Shown in pieces: positions 30,526 through 40,846 of a DNA stretch of 64,000 nucleotides (the first letter of the stretch is position 1; the number at the start of each line of letters is the position of its first letter). Under the pieces are notes generated by a model, which was not told the DNA's origin, searched no databases, and was given only the letters and a program-made list of their open reading frames with translations. Both the position numbers and the translations under genes were made by a program. The stretch is from Alistipes sp. (GTDB lineage Bacteria; Bacteroidota; Bacteroidia; Bacteroidales; Rikenellaceae), in assembly GCA_031285405.1 (NCBI GenBank), contig JAITWH010000013.1, positions 17,956 through 81,955 on the forward strand. The letters run 5' to 3'.

Positions 30526-31704
30526 ATGAACAGAAAACTAAGAATGGGAATGGTCGGCGGTGGTTCCGACGCATTCATCGGAGCTATCCACCGCCTAGCC
30601 GCCTTCATGGACAATCGAATCGAGCTGGTATGCGGCTGCTTCAGCGTCGACCCCGCGATCTCGCTATCGTCGGGCCGATCGTACTTCCTGCCCGACAGTC
30701 GCATCTACTCCACCTACGCCGAGATGTTCGAGGCCGAGGCGCGCCTTCCCGAGGGAGAACGGATGGATTTCGTTACCATTGTAACACCCAACCGCTGGCA
30801 CTTCGAACCTGCGATGATGGCTCTTGAGGGGGGCTTCCACGTTGTGGTCGACAAACCGATGACATTCTCGTTGGAGGAGGCGGTGGCCTTGCGCGACAAG
30901 GTACGCGAAACGGGGCTGACCCTCGCCCTGACTCACACCTACTCTGGCTACCCGGCAGTCAAGGAGGCGCGCGAGAGGATCGCGCGCGGAGAACTCGGCA
31001 AGGTGCGACGTCTGTTCGTTGAGTACTCGCAGGGGTGGCTCTCCGAGAGGATCGAACTCGCCGGAGGCAACAACGCCGGATGGCGCACCGACCCCAAACG
31101 TTCGGGCAAGGCGGGAGCGATGGGCGACATCGGCACCCATGCGTGGCACCTCGCCGAGTATGTCTCGGGGCAGCGGGTGACGGAGCTGTGCGCCGAGCTC
31201 AACTCGTTCGTCCCGGGCCGCCCGATCGACGACGACGGCGCCGCGTTCCTGCACTTTGACGGCGGCGCGAAGGGTGTGCTGATGGCGTCCCAGATCGCGG
31301 CCGGCGAGGAGAACAACCTTGCGATAAGGGTCTACGGCGAGAAGGGGGGCCTTGAGTGGCGCCAAATGGAGCCCAACACATTGACGATGAAGTGGATCGG
31401 CCGACCCGCCGAACTCGTTCGAGTGGGCAACGACTACATGGGCTCCGCCGCGCGATCGAACTCCCGCACCCCGGACGGCCACCCCGAAGGCTACATCGAG
31501 GCCTTCGCCAACATCTACCGCAACTTTGCCTACACCGTGGCGGCGCGCATCGACGGCACGACTCCCGATCCGGCGTGGCTCGACTTTCCGACTGTCGACG
31601 ACGGCGTGCGCGGCATGCAGTTCATCGAGACCGTCGTCTCCGCCGGCTACGACAACGACCACAAATGGGTGCCGTGGGGTGGGAACGCCCACGGCGAGTT
31701 TTAG
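30526..31704 (+). CDS. Gfo/Idh/MocA family oxidoreductase
   Basis: MGMVGGGSDAFIGAIHR, TPNRWHFEPAMMALEGGFHVVVDKPMTFSLEEA, MGDIGTHAWHLAEYVSG. Confidence 0.93.
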   Translation: MNRKLRMGMVGGGSDAFIGAIHRLAAFMDNRIELVCGCFSVDPAISLSSGRSYFLPDSRIYSTYAEMFEAEARLPEGERMDFVTIVTPNRWHFEPAMMALEGGFHVVVDKPMTFSLEEAVALRDKVRETGLTLALTHTYSGYPAVKEARERIARGELGKVRRLFVEYSQGWLSERIELAGGNNAGWRTDPKRSGKAGAMGDIGTHAWHLAEYVSGQRVTELCAELNSFVPGRPIDDDGAAFLHFDGGAKGVLMASQIAAGEENNLAIRVYGEKGGLEWRQMEPNTLTMKWIGRPAELVRVGNDYMGSAARSNSRTPDGHPEGYIEAFANIYRNFAYTVAARIDGTTPDPAWLDFPTVDDGVRGMQFIETVVSAGYDNDHKWVPWGGNAHGEF

Positions 31705-31720
31705 CTAACGCATAACAAAA

Positions 31721-31744
31721 GAGGCTCCCGAAAAAGGGAGCCTC
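31721..31744. terminator. Bidirectional hairpin GAGGCTCCC-GAAAAA-GGGAGCCTC
   Basis: Perfect 9-bp arms between convergent genes. Confidence 0.8.
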
Positions 31745-31769
31745 TTATATTATATAAGGTATGCGGATC

Positions 31770-34436
31770 TTATTGCAGCGAGTCGAGCCGCTCATTGAGG
31801 GCGGCGATGCGGGCTTCGGCGTCGGAGCGTTTGGCCTGTTCGCCGGCGACTACGGCGGGCGGAGCCGAGGCCACGAACCGCTCGTTGCCCAACTTTTTCA
31901 TCACCGAAGCAAGGAAACCCTCCTGATACTCAAGTTCTTCGCGCAGCTTCGCGATCTCGGCGTCGCGGTCGAAACCGACATCCCCCAACGGAACATAATA
32001 CTGCGTCGTCTTGACGATGAACGCCTCCCACGCGGGGTCTTTGTCGCTGACCGCCTCGACGGACGACAGCCCCGCCATCTTCTCCAGCACGGGCACAAAC
32101 TCGGCAGGGTAGTTCTCGTCGACCACCACCTTGAGCTCCAGCGCCTCGCGCATGGGTATGTTTCGCGTGCGACGCAACGCTCGCAGAGCCGTAACCGCCT
32201 CGCGCATAAGGTCGAAGCGTGCCAAAACCTCCGCCGAGGCGGGCTCCGACGCAACCATCTGACTGACCGTGATGCAATCCTCGGCGCTCCGTTCGCGAGT
32301 GCAGTGCCACAGCTCCTCGGTCACGAAAGGTATGAACGGGTGTAACATTTGTAACAGTCGCTCGAAGAACCCGACGGCCTGCTCCAAAGTGGCCGTGTCG
32401 ATCACCCCCCCGTAGGCCGGCTTCACGATTTCGAGATACCACCCCGAAAAATCGTCCCAGAACAGCTTGTAGGCAGTCATCAGCGCATCCGAAATGCGAT
32501 ACTCGGCAAAGTCGGCCTCGATCTCGGCCTGCGCGCGCGACAACGCCGCCTCGAACCACTCACCCGCCAACCGCGAGTGCTCGGGCTGTTCTGCGTTAGC
32601 CTCATTTTCAATTTTCAATTTTCCATTTTCAATTATCGAATCGCGCCACGATTCGACTAATCGCCAAGCATTCCAAATTTTATTCCCAAAGTTGCGCCCC
32701 TGTTCACACATCGCCTCGTCGAACATGATGTCGTTGCCGGCCGAGGTGGAGAGCATCATCCCCATGCGCACTCCGTCGGCTCCATACTTCTCGATCAGCT
32801 CGATCGGGTCGGGCGAGTTGCCCAACTGTTTCGACATTTTGCGCCCCTGCTTGTCGCGCACGATACCTGTGAAGTAGACTGCTCCGAAGGGGCGTTCGCC
32901 GCGATATTCGTAGCCCGACATTATCATTCGCGCCACCCAGAAGAAGATAATATCGGGGCCGGTGACAAGGTCGTTCGTGGGGTAGTAGTACTTTATGTCG
33001 GCGTTGTCGGGATTGCGCACGCCGTCGAACACGCTGATCGGCCAGAGCCACGAGCTGAACCACGTGTCGAGAACATCCTCGTCCTGCCTCAGGTCGGCGA
33101 GCTGTAAATCGCTGTCGCCGCACTTTGCACGCGCGAGCTCCAAAGCTTCGGCAGGAGTTTCGGCAACCACATATCCGCCGCCCGGAATGAAATAGGCAGG
33201 AATGCGCTGTCCCCACCAAAGTTGGCGCGAGATGCACCAATCCTTGATCCCCGTCATCCAGTGGTTGTATGTGTTTTTATATTTTGCCGGAACGAAGCGA
33301 ATCATCTCATCCATCACCGCTCTCAAGGCGGGCTCGGCCAACGAGGTCATGCGCACGAACCACTGCATCGAGAGTCTCGGCTCGATGGCGGCGCCGGTAC
33401 GCTCCGAAAATCCCACCTTGTTGACATAGTCTTCGACCTTTTGCATCAGCCCGGCGGCCTCCAACTCTTTAGCGATCTTTTCGCGCACGGCAAACCTGTC
33501 CTCGCCGACGTACATTCCCACTTTGTCATTGATAGTGCCGTCGGGGTTAAAGATGTCTATCACTTCGAGGCCGAACCGTTCGCCGATAACGTAGTCGTTG
33601 ACGTCGTGCGCCGGAGTGATCTTCAGCGCGCCCGTGCCGAACTCAATGTCCACATAGTCGTCGTAGATGACCGGCACGCTGCGCCCCACCAACGGAACGA
33701 TAACCCGTCGGCCCTTCAGCGCCGCGTAGCGAGGATCGCCCGGATTGACACACACCGCCACGTCGCCCAAAATTGTTTCGGGACGTGTCGTCGCCACTGT
33801 AAGGAACTCGCCGTTCCCTCCTTCGACCATATATTTAAGATAGTACAGCTTCCCCTGCTGCTCGCGATGGATAACCTCCTCGTCGCTCAGGGCGGTCTGC
33901 GCCGCCGGATCCCAGTTGACCATCCGCACGCCGCGATAGATAAGTCCCTTGTTGAAGAGGTCGACGAAGACCTTGATCACGCTCTCGCTCATGTCGGCAT
34001 CCATCGTAAACTTGGTGCGCTCCCAGTCGCACGACGCGCCCAGCCTCCGCAGCTGCTTCAGGATGATTCCCCCGTGCTCCTCTTTCCACCTCCAGGCGTG
34101 CTCCAGAAACTCTTCGCGAGTGAGGTCGTTCTTCGAGATGCCCTGCTCGGCGAGTCGCGCCACCACCTTGGCCTCTGTGGCTATTGATGCGTGGTCGGTG
34201 CCCGGCACCCAGCAGGCGTTCTTGCCCGTCATTCGCGCGCGGCGCACCAACACATCCTGCAACGTGTTGTTGAGGATGTGGCCCATGTGCAGTATGCCCG
34301 TCACGTTGGGTGGCGGGATGACGATGGTGTAGGGCTGTCGTTCGTCGGGCTCGGAGTGAAAGAGCCCCTTGGCGATCCACTCCTCGTACCATTTCCCCTC
34401 GATCGCGGAGGGCGTATACTTTTCTTGCGACTTCAT
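31770..34436 (-). CDS. valS: Valyl-tRNA synthetase
   Basis: [25 protein letters not shown] (HIGH-like), [12 protein letters not shown] (KMSKS-like), Val-type editing domain. Confidence 0.97.
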   Translation of the reverse strand: MKSQEKYTPSAIEGKWYEEWIAKGLFHSEPDERQPYTIVIPPPNVTGILHMGHILNNTLQDVLVRRARMTGKNACWVPGTDHASIATEAKVVARLAEQGISKNDLTREEFLEHAWRWKEEHGGIILKQLRRLGASCDWERTKFTMDADMSESVIKVFVDLFNKGLIYRGVRMVNWDPAAQTALSDEEVIHREQQGKLYYLKYMVEGGNGEFLTVATTRPETILGDVAVCVNPGDPRYAALKGRRVIVPLVGRSVPVIYDDYVDIEFGTGALKITPAHDVNDYVIGERFGLEVIDIFNPDGTINDKVGMYVGEDRFAVREKIAKELEAAGLMQKVEDYVNKVGFSERTGAAIEPRLSMQWFVRMTSLAEPALRAVMDEMIRFVPAKYKNTYNHWMTGIKDWCISRQLWWGQRIPAYFIPGGGYVVAETPAEALELARAKCGDSDLQLADLRQDEDVLDTWFSSWLWPISVFDGVRNPDNADIKYYYPTNDLVTGPDIIFFWVARMIMSGYEYRGERPFGAVYFTGIVRDKQGRKMSKQLGNSPDPIELIEKYGADGVRMGMMLSTSAGNDIMFDEAMCEQGRNFGNKIWNAWRLVESWRDSIIENGKLKIENEANAEQPEHSRLAGEWFEAALSRAQAEIEADFAEYRISDALMTAYKLFWDDFSGWYLEIVKPAYGGVIDTATLEQAVGFFERLLQMLHPFIPFVTEELWHCTRERSAEDCITVSQMVASEPASAEVLARFDLMREAVTALRALRRTRNIPMREALELKVVVDENYPAEFVPVLEKMAGLSSVEAVSDKDPAWEAFIVKTTQYYVPLGDVGFDRDAEIAKLREELEYQEGFLASVMKKLGNERFVASAPPAVVAGEQAKRSDAEARIAALNERLDSLQ
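32593..32638. repeat. Half heptad-arm element embedded in frame within valS
   Basis: GCGTTAGC-CT-CATTTTC-AATTTTC-AATTTTC-CATTTTC-AATTATC matches arms at 7.1 and 40.7 kb; encodes [15 protein letters not shown]. Confidence 0.88.
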
Positions 34437-34454
34437 GCGTTATAGAAATTGGAT

Positions 34455-34488
34455 GTGCAAAGGTAGCAAAAAATTGCTACCTTTGCAC
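34455..34488. promoter_or_regulatory. Perfect inverted repeat GTGCAAAGGTAGCAA-aaaa-TTGCTACCTTTGCAC between divergent valS and lon; TAnnTTTG-type -7 on both strands
   Basis: 15-bp perfect arms; TACCTTTG reads outward toward both genes. Confidence 0.75.
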
Positions 34489-34514
34489 GGATGTATTCAC
34501 AGCGAAAGGACAAT

Positions 34515-36938
34515 ATGAGCAGACGATATAAGATAAAATCGGAAGAGTACGCCGGCATCGGCGATGTGATAGAGGGCGGCCACCAGGTGATTCCCATAGT
34601 CTCGGCCGACGACGACGAATCGACGGATGTGAAGATTCCGGGCGTGATTCCCATCCTCACGCTCCGCTCTTCGGTGCTCTTTCCGGGCGCCATCACCCCC
34701 ATCACCGTGGGTCGCGAGAAGTCGATGAAGCTTGTCCACGACGTCGATCAGTCGGGCGGCATCCTCGGGGCGGTGCTTCAGCACGAACACAGCCTCGAAA
34801 ATCCCGCACCCAAAGATCTGCACAGCGTGGGCACCGCCGCGCGCATCCTCAAAATTTTGGAGATGCCCAACGGCAACCTCACCGTGATTCTGCACGGGCT
34901 GGGCAAGATCGAGATTTTGGAGTACATCACCTCGGAGCCCTACCTGAGGGCCTCGGTGCTGCCGATTCGCGACACCTCGCCCGTCAAGGACGACGTGGAG
35001 TTCGGCGCGCTGGTCGATTCGATTCGCGACATAGCGTTGGAGATCATCGACATCTCGCCCGGCATGCCCAAGGAGGCGTCGTTCGCCATCAAGAACATCG
35101 ACTCGCGCCGCGGCATCATCAACTTCATCTGCACCAACTTCGAGCTCAAGGACGCCGACCGCCAGAAACTTTTGGAGGCCCCGGGTCTGTTGGCCCGCGC
35201 AAGAAAACTTCTCGAAATCCTGCTCAACGAACAGCAGCTGGTCGAGCTCAAGAACGACATTCAGGGCAAGGTGAAGCAGGAGATCGACAAGCAGCAGCGC
35301 GACTACTACCTTCGTCAGCAGATATCAACAATTCAGGAGGAGCTGGGCGAGGGGTCGACCGACGAGGCCGACAAGATGCGCGAGCGAGCCAAGACCAAAA
35401 AGTGGAGCGCCGCCGTGGCCGAGATGTTCGAAAAAGAGCTTGCAAAGTTAGAACGCCTCAACCCCTCGGTGGGTGAACACTCTGTGCAGACCTCCTACCT
35501 TCAGGTGCTGTTGGACCTGCCGTGGAACGAGATCACCGAGGACAACCTCGACCTCGCGCGCGCGCGCACGCAATTAGATAAGGACCACTTCGGCCTCGAC
35601 GAGGTGAAGGATCGCATACTCGAACACCTCGCGGTGATCAAACTCAAGGGCGACCTCAAGTCACCCATCATCTGTTTGTACGGCCCTCCCGGGGTCGGCA
35701 AAACTTCGTTGGGCAAGAGTGTCGCCGAGGCGCTGGGCCGCAAGTTCGGGCGCATCTCGTTGGGCGGTCTGCACGACGAGGCGGAGATTCGCGGACACCG
35801 CCGCACCTACATCGGCGCCATGCCCGGGCGAATCATCCAGACCATCAAGCGCGCCGGCTCGTCGAACCCCGTCATCATCTTGGACGAGGTCGATAAAGTG
35901 GGGCGCGGCAACCACGGCGACCCCTCGTCGGCGCTGTTGGAGGTGCTCGACCCCGAACAGAACACAACCTTCCACGACAACTACCTGGACGTGGAGTACG
36001 ACCTGTCGAAGGTGCTATTCATAGCCACCGCCAACGACATCTCGGCCGTCAACCCCGCGCTGAAGGATCGCATGGAGATGATCGACATCCCGGGATATCT
36101 GCTGGAGGACAAGGTGCGCATCGCCCAGGAGCATCTGTTGGCCAAGCAGCGCAGCGCCCACGGAATCCCCGACGACGCGCTCACCATCTCCGACGCCTCG
36201 TTCGAAAAGGTGATCAGCGAGTACACCCGCGAGAGTGGGGTGCGTCTGTTGGATAAGCACATCGCCAAGATCGCCCGCCATCGCGCCAAGCAGATCGGCT
36301 TCGGCGAGGAGTACACCGCCGACATCTCGACCGCCGACGTCGAAAAAATTCTGGGCGTGCCCAAATATCTGCGCGACGAGTACGAGGTGGGCGGAATAGT
36401 GGGAGTGGTCACAGGCCTCGCGTGGACGCAGGTCGGCGGCGACATTCTCTACGTCGAGAGCATCCTAACCCCCGGCAAGGGCGAGCTGCACCTGACGGGA
36501 AACTTGGGCGACGTGATGAAGGAGTCGGCCACCATAGCTTTGGAGTGGGTCAAGGCGCACCACGAGGCGCTCGGCATCGACCCCGAAAAGTTCAAAACGA
36601 TGGACATCAACATCCACGTGCCCGAGGGAGCGATTCCCAAGGATGGCCCCAGCGCGGGCATCACGATGGTCACCTCGATAGTGTCGAGCTACACCGGCCG
36701 CCGCGTGCGCGAACGCATCGCCATGACGGGCGAGACTACCCTGCGCGGACGAGTCATGCCCGTGGGCGGCATTCGCGAAAAGATCCTCGCCGCCAAGCGC
36801 GCCGGCATCACCGACATCATTCTGAGCGAGGACAACCGCAAGGAGATCTCCGAGATCCGCCCCGAGTACGTCGCCGGCATGAACTTCTCCTTCGTCCGCT
36901 CCAATGACGATGTTCTCGCGCTGGCGTTAGAGAATTAG
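34515..36938 (+). CDS. lon: ATP-dependent protease La (Lon)
   Basis: LYGPPGVGKTSLGKSVAEALGRKFGRISLGGLHDEAEIRGHRRTYIGAMPG; catalytic KDGPSAGITM. Confidence 0.98.
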   Translation: MSRRYKIKSEEYAGIGDVIEGGHQVIPIVSADDDESTDVKIPGVIPILTLRSSVLFPGAITPITVGREKSMKLVHDVDQSGGILGAVLQHEHSLENPAPKDLHSVGTAARILKILEMPNGNLTVILHGLGKIEILEYITSEPYLRASVLPIRDTSPVKDDVEFGALVDSIRDIALEIIDISPGMPKEASFAIKNIDSRRGIINFICTNFELKDADRQKLLEAPGLLARARKLLEILLNEQQLVELKNDIQGKVKQEIDKQQRDYYLRQQISTIQEELGEGSTDEADKMRERAKTKKWSAAVAEMFEKELAKLERLNPSVGEHSVQTSYLQVLLDLPWNEITEDNLDLARARTQLDKDHFGLDEVKDRILEHLAVIKLKGDLKSPIICLYGPPGVGKTSLGKSVAEALGRKFGRISLGGLHDEAEIRGHRRTYIGAMPGRIIQTIKRAGSSNPVIILDEVDKVGRGNHGDPSSALLEVLDPEQNTTFHDNYLDVEYDLSKVLFIATANDISAVNPALKDRMEMIDIPGYLLEDKVRIAQEHLLAKQRSAHGIPDDALTISDASFEKVISEYTRESGVRLLDKHIAKIARHRAKQIGFGEEYTADISTADVEKILGVPKYLRDEYEVGGIVGVVTGLAWTQVGGDILYVESILTPGKGELHLTGNLGDVMKESATIALEWVKAHHEALGIDPEKFKTMDINIHVPEGAIPKDGPSAGITMVTSIVSSYTGRRVRERIAMTGETTLRGRVMPVGGIREKILAAKRAGITDIILSEDNRKEISEIRPEYVAGMNFSFVRSNDDVLALALEN

Positions 36939-37080
36939 TGATTAGTTGTTAGTGATTAGTGGTTAGTGCTAACGCTGTGCATAGCTACGCGAAACAGCGT
37001 ATAACTAAAGCTTTAGTTATACAACTAAAAACTTAGTTATAGTCGCGCCGCGTAGCACTAACCACTAATCACTAACCACT
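36936..37080. repeat. Heptad-arm element (TTAGTGA type) with nested ATAACTAAAG/CTTTAGTTAT palindromes
   Basis: TTAGTGA-TTAGTTG-TTAGTGA-TTAGTGG-TTAGTGC ... GCACTAA-CCACTAA-TCACTAA-CCACTA; inner palindrome 37001-37020 relates to 3899-3940. Confidence 0.85.
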
Positions 37081-38317
37081 ATTTTTTTCCTCCGGAGAAC
37101 GCCCCTTTGCTAAAGATATTTTCGGAGTAGCTGACTGTTTTGTGACTTTTGTCACGGTCGCGTTTGAGCGCGCCGGCAATCAGCGCGTCCATCAGTCCGC
37201 CGAACGGCAGCCCCGTCGCCTCCCACAGATAGAACGACAGCGACCCGGGAATCGCGTTGATCTCGTTGATATATATAGTGTTGCCGTCTAAAATAAAGTC
37301 GACCCGCGCAACCCCGTCACAGCTCAAAACCCGAAATGTCTCCGAGGCCAATCGGCGAATCTCGTCGGCAACCTCCGCGGGCAGATCGGCCGGAATGCGC
37401 CGCTTGGTGCTCGCCATCCCCTCGGATGTCGCACCCCCCGCAATCTTCGCCCCGCCGACACTCGCCGAAATTTTCGAGGAGCCGCCCTTCGCCGAGCCCG
37501 ACCCAGACATATATTTATCCGCATAGCTAAGAATCTCCGAACTGCGCACCGGCTCCTCGCACACCGAGGTTCGATGATCGTCGGCGCTGCCCAGCACCGA
37601 GCAATTTATTTCGCGCAGCGGCTCGATCATCCGTTCGACCAGCAGCCGCGACGAATATCGGGCGGCGGTCTCCACGGCACGCACCAACTCCTCGCGATCG
37701 CGTGCACGCGCAATGCCGACGCTCGACCCCAGATTGGCGGGCTTCACGATTGCGGGATAGCCCAACGAACTCTCCACCCTCGCCACCAACTCGTCGCGCC
37801 GCGAGCTCCACTCGCGATCGGTGAACCAGACATACTCAACGACGGGCAACCCACTCTCTCGCAGCACCATCTTTGCGGCGACCTTGTCCATGCCGAGGGC
37901 CGACGAGAGCACCCCGCACCCCGCGTAGGGGATGCCGATCAGCTCCAGAAATCCCTGAAACGTGCCATCCTCACCGTTGGTGCCATGCAGCACCGGCAGC
38001 GCGACATCCAACTTCGCCACCACCCGCTCGCCTGCGAACCCCTTTCGCCACAGCTCCCTCGCTCCGTGCGCCGGCTTCATCCACACCTCCGTCGCGCGCC
38101 GTTCGAGCGCCTCCATGTCGCGATAATTGGCGGTGTCGGCGAGCACCTCGCCGGTGAGCCAACGCCCCTGCTTTGTGATATATACGGGCACGACCTCGTA
38201 GCGCTCTCCCAGGTCGCCCTCCCTCGTGGCGGCGATCGCCTGCAACGCCGAGATCACCGAGATCTCGTGCTCGACGCTCCGGCCGCCGAAAAATACTCCA
38301 ACTGTTGTCTTAATCAT
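37079..38317 (-). CDS. ddl: D-alanine--D-alanine ligase
   Basis: VGVFFGGRSVEHEISVISALQA, HGTNGEDGTFQGFLELIGIPYAGCGVLSSALGMDK, INEINAIPGSLSFYLWEA. Confidence 0.95.
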   Translation of the reverse strand: MIKTTVGVFFGGRSVEHEISVISALQAIAATREGDLGERYEVVPVYITKQGRWLTGEVLADTANYRDMEALERRATEVWMKPAHGARELWRKGFAGERVVAKLDVALPVLHGTNGEDGTFQGFLELIGIPYAGCGVLSSALGMDKVAAKMVLRESGLPVVEYVWFTDREWSSRRDELVARVESSLGYPAIVKPANLGSSVGIARARDREELVRAVETAARYSSRLLVERMIEPLREINCSVLGSADDHRTSVCEEPVRSSEILSYADKYMSGSGSAKGGSSKISASVGGAKIAGGATSEGMASTKRRIPADLPAEVADEIRRLASETFRVLSCDGVARVDFILDGNTIYINEINAIPGSLSFYLWEATGLPFGGLMDALIAGALKRDRDKSHKTVSYSENIFSKGAFSGGKK

Positions 38318-38356
38318 CTCTATATATAATAGGTATAGACTCTGTTTTTAAAATCT

Positions 38357-39877
38357 CTATTTAAAGGTGTCCGGCAAATCGTTCTCATAAAGCACGGTGT
38401 CGCCCGCGCGCAGCACTCCGCCCAACCATGCCGACGCATCGGCGAATGTTGCTGCCGTGTGAATCGCTCCCGCGTCGAATCCGCCATCGCTCAACCCCGC
38501 CACTATCGCCTCGCGGTTGTGCTCACCCACCACGACTGCAATGTCGCACGCCGCCGCCATCTGTCGCCCCAACTCGCGATTGAGCTCCTCCTGCCTCGCG
38601 CCCAACTCTATCATCCCGGGCGTGACGACAATCCGCCGCCCATCAGCCGCACCGGTCGCACCCCCAAATCCCGCCAACACCTCCATGGCCATAGCCGCGC
38701 CCACGGGGTTGGAGTTGAATGCGTCGTCGATGATTGTGACACCGCCCGCCGTTCGCCGAATGCTCAGCCTGTGTTCGACCTGCTCGATTTGCCCCACCGC
38801 GTACCTCATCTCGGAGTCGCTCATCCCCAGCGCGCGTCCCGCCAACCACGCCGCGTAGATGTTGGTGAGATTGTGCCGCCCAACGAGTCGCGTCTCGAAC
38901 GGCGCGGGGTCGACGTCGCGCGATGTGTATCTCATCACCCGCGACACATTCGTCACCGGCCGCGAGGCGATCGGCTCGAAGTCGTCGTTGAGGATCGCTA
39001 CCCCGTCGGCCGGCAGCGCGTCGATCAGCTCAAACTTTGTGCGTTGCACATTTTCGATCGACCCGAAAGACTCCAGATGTTGCTCGCCCACCGCCGTGAT
39101 GATGCCGATCGTGGGTTGCACCAACTCGCAGATCTCGGCGATGTCGCCCGCCTGCTTGGCCCCCATCTCGACTATGAAAACCTCGGTGTAGGGCTTCAGC
39201 TGTTCGCGCACGGTGCGCACCACGCCCAGCGTCGTGTTGTAGCTCGCGGGGGTCATCACCACGCTGAAGCGCTCCGACAAAATTCTGTACAGATAGTTCT
39301 TGGTGCTCGTCTTGCCGTAGCTGCCGGTGATGCCTATGACTGTGAGCCGCGGCATCGAGCGCAAAATCCTTCGCGCGTCGTTCACATACCAACGATTCAC
39401 CGCCGCCTCGACAGGCATCAGCAACATCAGCGCAACGCACAGAATCACAGGCGCCAACACCACCGCCCCCATCGCCGCCAAAGTCGACATCCGCACCCCC
39501 GCCCCCAGGAACACCCCCGCGAGCGCAGCCGCTGTCAAAACAAGTGCCACAACATAAAGCCTCGTAGCGCGAGGAGTGAAGACCAGCGGCTTCTTGTACT
39601 TAGTTCGCAACTCGCGCACCGCCTTGTAGAGCGCCAACAACCCAACCGCGCCAACGGCGTAGAGCCCCCAGCGAGTCGCCGAGAATCCCGTCGCCACCCC
39701 TAACATCAGCAGGTCGGTCACCCGCTCGGGTGCAAAAATGTCACCCCTCAACCAACGTCCGTAACGCTCCGCTCGATAGGAGTTCTGCTGCATCATCTGC
39801 AACTCGTGCCTCAGCCGCACCGCCGCGTGAAAAGCGACCGCCGCAAGCACTACTATATATATAAGGTATACCGTCAT
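38357..39877 (-). CDS. murF: UDP-N-acetylmuramoyl-tripeptide--D-alanyl-D-alanine ligase
   Basis: VIGITGSYGKTSTKNYLYRILSERFSV, EMGAKQAGDIAEICELVQPTIGIITAVGEQHLESFGS, IIDDAFNSNPVGA. Confidence 0.93.
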   Translation of the reverse strand: MTVYLIYIVVLAAVAFHAAVRLRHELQMMQQNSYRAERYGRWLRGDIFAPERVTDLLMLGVATGFSATRWGLYAVGAVGLLALYKAVRELRTKYKKPLVFTPRATRLYVVALVLTAAALAGVFLGAGVRMSTLAAMGAVVLAPVILCVALMLLMPVEAAVNRWYVNDARRILRSMPRLTVIGITGSYGKTSTKNYLYRILSERFSVVMTPASYNTTLGVVRTVREQLKPYTEVFIVEMGAKQAGDIAEICELVQPTIGIITAVGEQHLESFGSIENVQRTKFELIDALPADGVAILNDDFEPIASRPVTNVSRVMRYTSRDVDPAPFETRLVGRHNLTNIYAAWLAGRALGMSDSEMRYAVGQIEQVEHRLSIRRTAGGVTIIDDAFNSNPVGAAMAMEVLAGFGGATGAADGRRIVVTPGMIELGARQEELNRELGRQMAAACDIAVVVGEHNREAIVAGLSDGGFDAGAIHTAATFADASAWLGGVLRAGDTVLYENDLPDTFK

Positions 39878-39929
39878 CTTTTTTTTAACTTCAGGGCGTC
39901 GTCACGACCCCGCCGTCACGACCCCGCCG

Positions 39930-40646
39930 TCACGACTTCAAAAAACTATCCAACACAGCGGCGAACTGAGCCGGCCGCTCCAAAAAACTGAAATGTCCCG
40001 CCCCCTCGAACACCACCAACCCCGCGTCGGGAATCAGCCGCTCCATCTTGCGCGCATCGCTCACCGGCGTCGCCGTGTCGGCCGAGCCCCACACGAGAAG
40101 TGTCGGCGCGGCGATGAGAGGCATGTGTCGCCTGAGGTCTTCGTTCACCACCCGCGACAGCGTGCCGCGCATCACCGGCGACGCGGCGCGATAGTCGGCC
40201 GAACCCGCCGCCGCCCTTCGCCTGTTGATCATTTCCTGCGCCCGCGCGCGTCCTAACACGATGGGTGTCAGCCGTTTCATCGCCTTAAACGACCACACCT
40301 TTATATAATAGGTCATCCCGCGCCGCGGTTTCACCCCCGCCGCGTCGACCAGCACCACCTTGCCCACCGCGTTGCGCGACGCGTGGATGATCGCCACCCG
40401 ACCGCCGAACGAGTGACCCACGAGAACGGGGTTCACGATGCCGCGCTCTGTCAGCCACCTCTCGAACCACGCCGCGTAATCCTCCATGCCCCACGCCTCG
40501 GGCGGCTCTTGCGACGTGCCGAAGCCCGGAAAGTCGAGCGCCTCCACGCGATGGCCCGCCTCGGTGAGGTGCGCCTTCACGCCCGCCCATATCGAGCCGT
40601 CGCACCCCCAGCCGTGCAGCAGCACTATTTCCGTCGGTGAGTTCAT
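39930..40646 (-). CDS. Alpha/beta hydrolase
   Basis: LLHGWGCDGSIW, VGHSFGGRVAI (GxSxG), GAGHFSFLERP. Confidence 0.92.
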   Translation of the reverse strand: MNSPTEIVLLHGWGCDGSIWAGVKAHLTEAGHRVEALDFPGFGTSQEPPEAWGMEDYAAWFERWLTERGIVNPVLVGHSFGGRVAIIHASRNAVGKVVLVDAAGVKPRRGMTYYIKVWSFKAMKRLTPIVLGRARAQEMINRRRAAAGSADYRAASPVMRGTLSRVVNEDLRRHMPLIAAPTLLVWGSADTATPVSDARKMERLIPDAGLVVFEGAGHFSFLERPAQFAAVLDSFLKS

Positions 40647-40672
40647 TCTGAGCGCAAAGATAGGAATTTAAA

Positions 40673-40820
40673 GAATTGAAAGTGGAAAATTGAAAATTGA
40701 AAATGAGCTGACGCAGCCCAATTTGAAAATTTAGAAATTTAAGAATTTAAAAATTAGCTAACGCGCAATTGTACTGCGTAGCCCATTTTCAATTTTCAAC
40801 TTTCAATTTTCAATTGCTCC
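40673..40820. repeat. Heptad-arm element, TTGAAAA/TTTTCAA type
   Basis: TTGAAAG-TGGAAAA-TTGAAAA-TTGAAAA ... CATTTTC-AATTTTC-AACTTTC-AATTTTC-AATTG; GCTAACGC and GCGTAGC inside. Confidence 0.86.
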
Positions 40821-40846
40821 GCGAGGTATTTTAAGACCGGCCGGCC

